From Phytohabitans sp036906915 (GTDB taxonomy: Bacteria; Actinomycetota; Actinomycetes; Mycobacteriales; Micromonosporaceae), in NCBI RefSeq assembly GCF_036906915.1, contig NZ_JBAKHX010000044.1:1-61940 (forward strand): a stretch of DNA of 61,940 bases, given 5' to 3'. Below the pieces are notes generated by a model. It ran no database searches, was not told the DNA's origin, and was given only the letters and a program-made list of their open reading frames with translations. Each line of letters begins with the position of its first letter. Within the stretch, counting starts at the first letter, position 1. The position numbers were made by a program, and so were the translations under genes. This document shows positions 59,437-61,940 of the stretch, piece after piece.

Positions 59437-61702
59437 CCTGCTGCTGGGCGCGCGCCTGGCGATCGCCGGCGGGCGCGACGGGTGGACCCGCGCGTTGCTG
59501 GCCGCTGTCGCCATGGGCATCGGGGTGGCCGCGCTGCTGCTCGCGGCCGCCGTGCCCGGTGCGCTCGACGCCCGCCAGGCCCGGGTCGATGCTCGCGACT
59601 GGCAGTCCATCGGCGACCGCCCGCCCGCGGACAACACAGTGCTGGTGGCGCAACAGTTCGACGCGGCGTTTCGCGACCAGGCGGTGTACGCGGTCCTCCT
59701 GCGTGCGGAGGGGCCGCGGGCACCGGTCCCACCCGGCATCGCCCGGCTGCCCCAGCCCGGTGAGGTGGTCGTCTCCCCCGCGCTCCGTGCTCTGCTGGCC
59801 TCGAAGGACGCCGACCTGTTCGCACCGCGGCTGGGCGGCGCCCGCGTCGTCGGCACCATCGGCCCCGCTGGCCTGGCCGGCCCGCAGGAGCTGGCGTACT
59901 ACCTCGGCAGCGACCAGCTGCGACCGGGCAACCATGAACGCATCACCGCGTTCGGGGAGTTCGGCACCGCCGAGTTCAGCCCGGTGCTCTCTCTGCTCAT
60001 CGTGGTCATCTCGGTGGTACTCCTGCTGCCCATCGCGGTGCTCATCGGCACGGCCGTGCGCTTCGGCGGCGAGCGGCGCGACCGGCGCCTGGCCGCCCTG
60101 CGACTGGTCGGTGCCGACCAGCCCATGACCCGCCGGATAGCCGGCGGCGAGGCACTCGCCACCGCGCTGCTGTCCCTGGCGGCTGGCGTGGTCTTTTTCC
60201 TCCTCGGCCGCCAGGTCGCGCCGCTGGCAACCCTCTGGGACGTCAGCTTGTACGCCGCCGACCTGCGCCCCAGCCCGCTCCTCGCCCTCGCGGTAGCGGC
60301 GGCTGTGCCGGCCCTGGCGGTGACGGTGACCATGGTGGCGATGCGGAGTGTGGTGATCGAGCCGCTCGGCGTGTCACGCCGCGCCGGCACCACCCGCCGC
60401 CGGCTGTGGTGGCGGCTGATCCTGCCACTGCTTGGCCTCGCCGCGCTCTACCCACTGTTCGGCGACATCCGCTCCAGCACCGTCGACAACAGGTACCAGA
60501 TCGCAGCCGGCGCCGTCCTGCTGCTGATCGGCGCGGTGGCCCTGCTGCCCTGGGTCATCGACCTGGTCGTGCGCCGCATCCGGGGTGGAGCGGTGCCCTG
60601 GCAGCTGGCGATCCGCCGCCTCCAGCACGACAGCGCCACCTCGGCCCGGATGGTCAATGGGATAGCGGTGGCCGTCGCCGGCACGATCGGGCTCCAGATG
60701 CTCTTCGCGGGCGTGGAGGGCGACTTCCGCACCGACACCGGCGCCGACACCTCGCGGGCCGACCTCGTCGCTGAGGTCAGAAACGTCGACGGGAGAGAAC
60801 TCCCGCAGCGTCTGCGGGCCGTGCCGGGGGTCACCGCGGCGGCCGGCATCCTGGGCACGGTCGCCACCAAGGTCAATCAGCCAGACCAAATGGTCGGCGT
60901 CTTCGTGGCGGACTGCGCGGCGCTGGCCGAGGCCCTCGTGCTGGAACGCTGTGCGGACGGCGACGTGTTCACATCCGAACTCGGCCCGGGTGTCCCGGCC
61001 GATGTGCAGGTCGTCGCCGCAGGCGATCGGCTCCTGGTCGGCACGGAGCGGCAACTGCGGTGGACGGTGCCGGGCAGTGTTCGCGAGGTCCCCAGCCGCC
61101 GCGACGCCGGCGGCTTCAATCGCCAGGCAAGCCTGTTTCTCACCCCAGGCGCAGCCGACCTGTCCCGGTACGGGCCGGTGGAGGCCTGGGTGTCGCTGCG
61201 CATCGACCCTGGCGACTCCGACGTGGTCGAGCGGGTGCGCAACACGGTCGCGGCAACCGACCCGCTGGGCAACGTCTGGCGCCTGACTCGCACGGACGAG
61301 GCCAACCGGTTCGCCAACGTGCGGCGCGGGCTCTACATCGGCGCCGTGGTCACCCTTCTGCTGGTCGGCGCGAGCCTGCTCGTCGGCGTGCTGGAGCACC
61401 TGCGCGAGCGACGCCGGCTGCTGGCGATCCTGGTCGCCATGGGCACCCGCCGCGGCACGCTGCTGTGGTCGGTGGTGTGGCAGACGGTCGTGCCTGTGGT
61501 GCTGGGGCTGTCCCTGGCGGTCGGATTCGGCCTGGCACTCGGCGCGGTCCTGCTGCGCCTGGTGACCGTGCCGATCTCGGTCAGCTGGCCGGTGGTCGGC
61601 CTCTCGGTCGGGCTGGCGGCCGGGGTCATGGCCATTGTCACGCTGCTCAGCCTCCCTCCACTCTGGCGCCTGACCCGCCCCGACGGCTTACGTACCGAAT
61701 GA
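59429..61702 (+). CDS. FtsX-domain ABC transporter permease, 757 aa
   Basis: Two FtsX modules, each a set of three helices after a large external domain. Module 1 begins with a helix near residue 20-42 (LLAAVAMGIGVAALLLAAAV), an external domain to about 180, then LLIVVISVVLLLPIAVLIG and more. Module 2 repeats this with GAVVTLLLVGASLLVGVLEH, and VVPVVLGLSLAVGFGLALGA. Between them NGIAVAVAGTIGLQMLFAGV starts the second. Likely exports a peptide or lipid, or remodels the envelope, under PadR control. ATG 59429 overlaps the ATPase stop. Confidence 0.9.
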   Translation: MGDLLLGARLAIAGGRDGWTRALLAAVAMGIGVAALLLAAAVPGALDARQARVDARDWQSIGDRPPADNTVLVAQQFDAAFRDQAVYAVLLRAEGPRAPVPPGIARLPQPGEVVVSPALRALLASKDADLFAPRLGGARVVGTIGPAGLAGPQELAYYLGSDQLRPGNHERITAFGEFGTAEFSPVLSLLIVVISVVLLLPIAVLIGTAVRFGGERRDRRLAALRLVGADQPMTRRIAGGEALATALLSLAAGVVFFLLGRQVAPLATLWDVSLYAADLRPSPLLALAVAAAVPALAVTVTMVAMRSVVIEPLGVSRRAGTTRRRLWWRLILPLLGLAALYPLFGDIRSSTVDNRYQIAAGAVLLLIGAVALLPWVIDLVVRRIRGGAVPWQLAIRRLQHDSATSARMVNGIAVAVAGTIGLQMLFAGVEGDFRTDTGADTSRADLVAEVRNVDGRELPQRLRAVPGVTAAAGILGTVATKVNQPDQMVGVFVADCAALAEALVLERCADGDVFTSELGPGVPADVQVVAAGDRLLVGTERQLRWTVPGSVREVPSRRDAGGFNRQASLFLTPGAADLSRYGPVEAWVSLRIDPGDSDVVERVRNTVAATDPLGNVWRLTRTDEANRFANVRRGLYIGAVVTLLLVGASLLVGVLEHLRERRRLLAILVAMGTRRGTLLWSVVWQTVVPVVLGLSLAVGFGLALGAVLLRLVTVPISVSWPVVGLSVGLAAGVMAIVTLLSLPPLWRLTRPDGLRTE

Positions 61703-61742
61703 CGCCGTGAGCGCACCAAGCTGACCAGTTGAATGCCATGGG

Positions 61743-61768
61743 GCCCGCGGCGGTGACCCGCCGCGGGC
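61743..61768. terminator. Bidirectional terminator-like hairpin
   Basis: GCCCGCGGCGG and CCGCCGCGGGC, perfect 11-base arms with a TGAC loop, between the convergent FtsX and GNAT-like genes. Confidence 0.65.
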
Positions 61769-61789
61769 TTCCGGCAGATCGTTCGCTGG

Positions 61790-61940
61790 TCAGTTGCGGG
61801 GCCAGACGCGGACCGGCACCTGAGGAAACGCGGTCGTCAGGAAGTGTTCGGTGACGCGGTCGCGAAGGAGGCAGTCCGGCCAGGTGTCGAGCACTTCGGG
61901 CAGTGTGCGGTGGCCGAGGGTGAGCTGGAGCAGAGCGCCG
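61790..61940 (-). CDS. C-terminus of a probable GNAT-family protein (runs off window)
   Basis: The last 50 codons read GALLQLTLGHRTLPEVLDTW, PDCLLRDRVTEHFLTTAFPQ and VPVRVWPRN before TGA (61790). The pattern of a terminal strand, helix and VWP resembles the SCP2-like or GNAT C-terminus of acetyltransferases I associate with this ending (FPPxxPFVWPxD). Too little is visible to define it; the upstream part lies outside the window. Confidence 0.4.
   Translation of the reverse strand, partial: GALLQLTLGHRTLPEVLDTWPDCLLRDRVTEHFLTTAFPQVPVRVWPRN

Noticed and set aside
1..61940. tRNA, rRNA, CRISPR arrays, insertion sequences, attachment sites, replication origin
   Set aside because: No tRNA-like cloverleaf, spaced repeats, transposase motif or long terminal repeat was noticed on either strand; reading by eye cannot exclude weak cases.

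Overview
The window is very GC-rich, dense with short intergenic gaps, and uses many GTG and TTG starts that overlap the preceding stop codon. With AfsR-, SpoIIE- and PadR-type regulators, Tat-exported enzymes, a SAM-IV-type riboswitch and Asp23 envelope genes, this points to a filamentous or sporulating actinomycete. Micromonosporaceae is my best guess, but that is inference and no marker gene is present. No rRNA, tRNA, CRISPR array, intact transposon or replication origin was seen.

Layout. 1-669: 5' part of a secreted lectin plus GH62 arabinofuranosidase, preceded by a LacI-type dyad. 1122-5138: a Ser/Thr kinase, FHA and lipoprotein operon. 5253-13587: a sugar uptake and catabolism locus (oxidoreductase, two permeases, ATPase, binding protein, DeoR regulator, rhamnulokinase) resembling rhizobial rha operons. 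13709-17690: an ABC exporter with its two-component system. 17927-22865: sulfotransferase, SpoIIE phosphatase, a 48-aa basic protein, a cation/proton antiporter and a GIDE-like membrane protein. 22875-27444: a complete Liv-type ABC importer. 27684-28430: a SAM-IV-type riboswitch in front of a GNAT acetyltransferase.

28438-49523 is an eroded accessory stretch. Intact genes (two paralogous epoxide hydrolases, a Tat metallophosphoesterase, a tandem-module histidine kinase with its regulator, an SDR/XRE pair, an AfsR regulator) alternate with relics: S1 peptidase, DinB, VOC, CGNR regulator, alpha/beta hydrolases, a methyltransferase tail, and a mosaic of a pyridoxamine-phosphate-oxidase-like gene with a third epoxide hydrolase.

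49528-53920 is the most unusual locus. An Asp23/AmaP envelope operon contains a 78-aa J-domain-like ORF. It diverges from an ECF sigma factor whose partner fuses an HxxxCxxC anti-sigma zinc finger to an Asp23 domain. 53859-56052: three uncharacterised membrane proteins in one operon. 56376-58164: a SigE-like sigma factor with a membrane-anchored propeller-like protein. 58230-61702: PadR regulator with an FtsX-type ABC transporter. The window ends in the C-terminus of a probable GNAT protein.

All functions are read from motifs and remembered family features. No database search was run.
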